Under the pieces are notes generated by a model. It had not been told where the DNA came from, did not search any database, and worked only from the letters and a program-made list of their open reading frames with translations. A stretch of DNA of 5,677 nucleotides from a candidate division WOR-1 bacterium RIFOXYB2_FULL_48_7 (GTDB lineage Bacteria > Margulisbacteria > WOR-1 > O2-12-FULL-45-9 > XYB2-FULL-48-7), in contig MEUF01000075.1 of assembly GCA_001771615.1 (NCBI GenBank), forward strand, positions 1-5,677. The letters run 5' to 3'. Of the stretch, positions 5,662 to 5,677 are shown piece by piece. How positions within the stretch are numbered: position 1 is the stretch's first letter; each line of letters starts with the position of its first letter. The position numbers and the translations under genes are program-made.

Positions 5662-5677
5662 GATTAACAATAGCTGT

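Overview
This 5.7 kb window is a compact bacterial chromosome segment. Six protein-coding genes lie on the + strand with almost no intergenic space. In order they are dapA (5' end cut off by the window edge), a secreted or membrane-anchored calcineurin-like metallophosphoesterase, an unrecognised 187-aa protein, a TrpH/RNase AM-type PHP-domain phosphoesterase, the alanine racemase alr, and dnaX (tau subunit of the DNA polymerase III clamp loader). GC content is near 50% by eye. The genes are housekeeping ones of a peptidoglycan-making bacterium. Nothing in the sequence fixes the species. The gene order, the short heptamer repeats and the hairpin repeat remind me of uncultured lineages near Cyanobacteria (for example Margulisbacteria/WOR-1), but that is a low-confidence impression that would need a protein search.

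Layout. Bases 2-844 encode nearly all of DapA, which makes the lysine/diaminopimelate precursor. Two bases after its stop comes a 72-bp palindromic element (846-917) made of two adjacent hairpins that share the same 6-bp base stem, GGAACC/GGTTCC. The metallophosphoesterase reading frame (858-1658) runs straight through this element, so the element supplies the first ~20 codons of the protein, just before its signal-peptide hydrophobic core. The 187-aa unknown (1651-2214) overlaps the phosphoesterase stop by 8 bp and is translationally coupled to it. It has the layout of an ImmA/IrrE-like zincin but appears to have lost the metal-binding histidines.

A new transcription unit probably begins at the 43-bp gap after the unknown gene. 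A perfect extended -10 promoter (TGCTATAAT, 2242-2250) lies 7 bp from the ATG of the PHP gene, so the predicted mRNA is leaderless. The PHP gene (2258-3082) overlaps alr (3060-4151) by 23 bp. alr is followed by a 43-bp gap containing about five degenerate heptamer repeats, whose last unit supplies the Shine-Dalgarno sequence of dnaX (4195-5661). The window ends 16 bases after dnaX.

Functionally, DapA and Alr supply two building blocks of the peptidoglycan stem peptide (diaminopimelate and D-alanine), DnaX serves replication, and the PHP enzyme probably acts in RNA or nucleotide turnover. The gene content is ordinary. The parts worth a second look are the double-hairpin element that has become the start of a secreted protein, the leaderless promoter, the heptad repeat in front of dnaX, and the possible pseudo-protease. 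I see no CRISPR array, tRNA, rRNA, transposase gene or phage gene.
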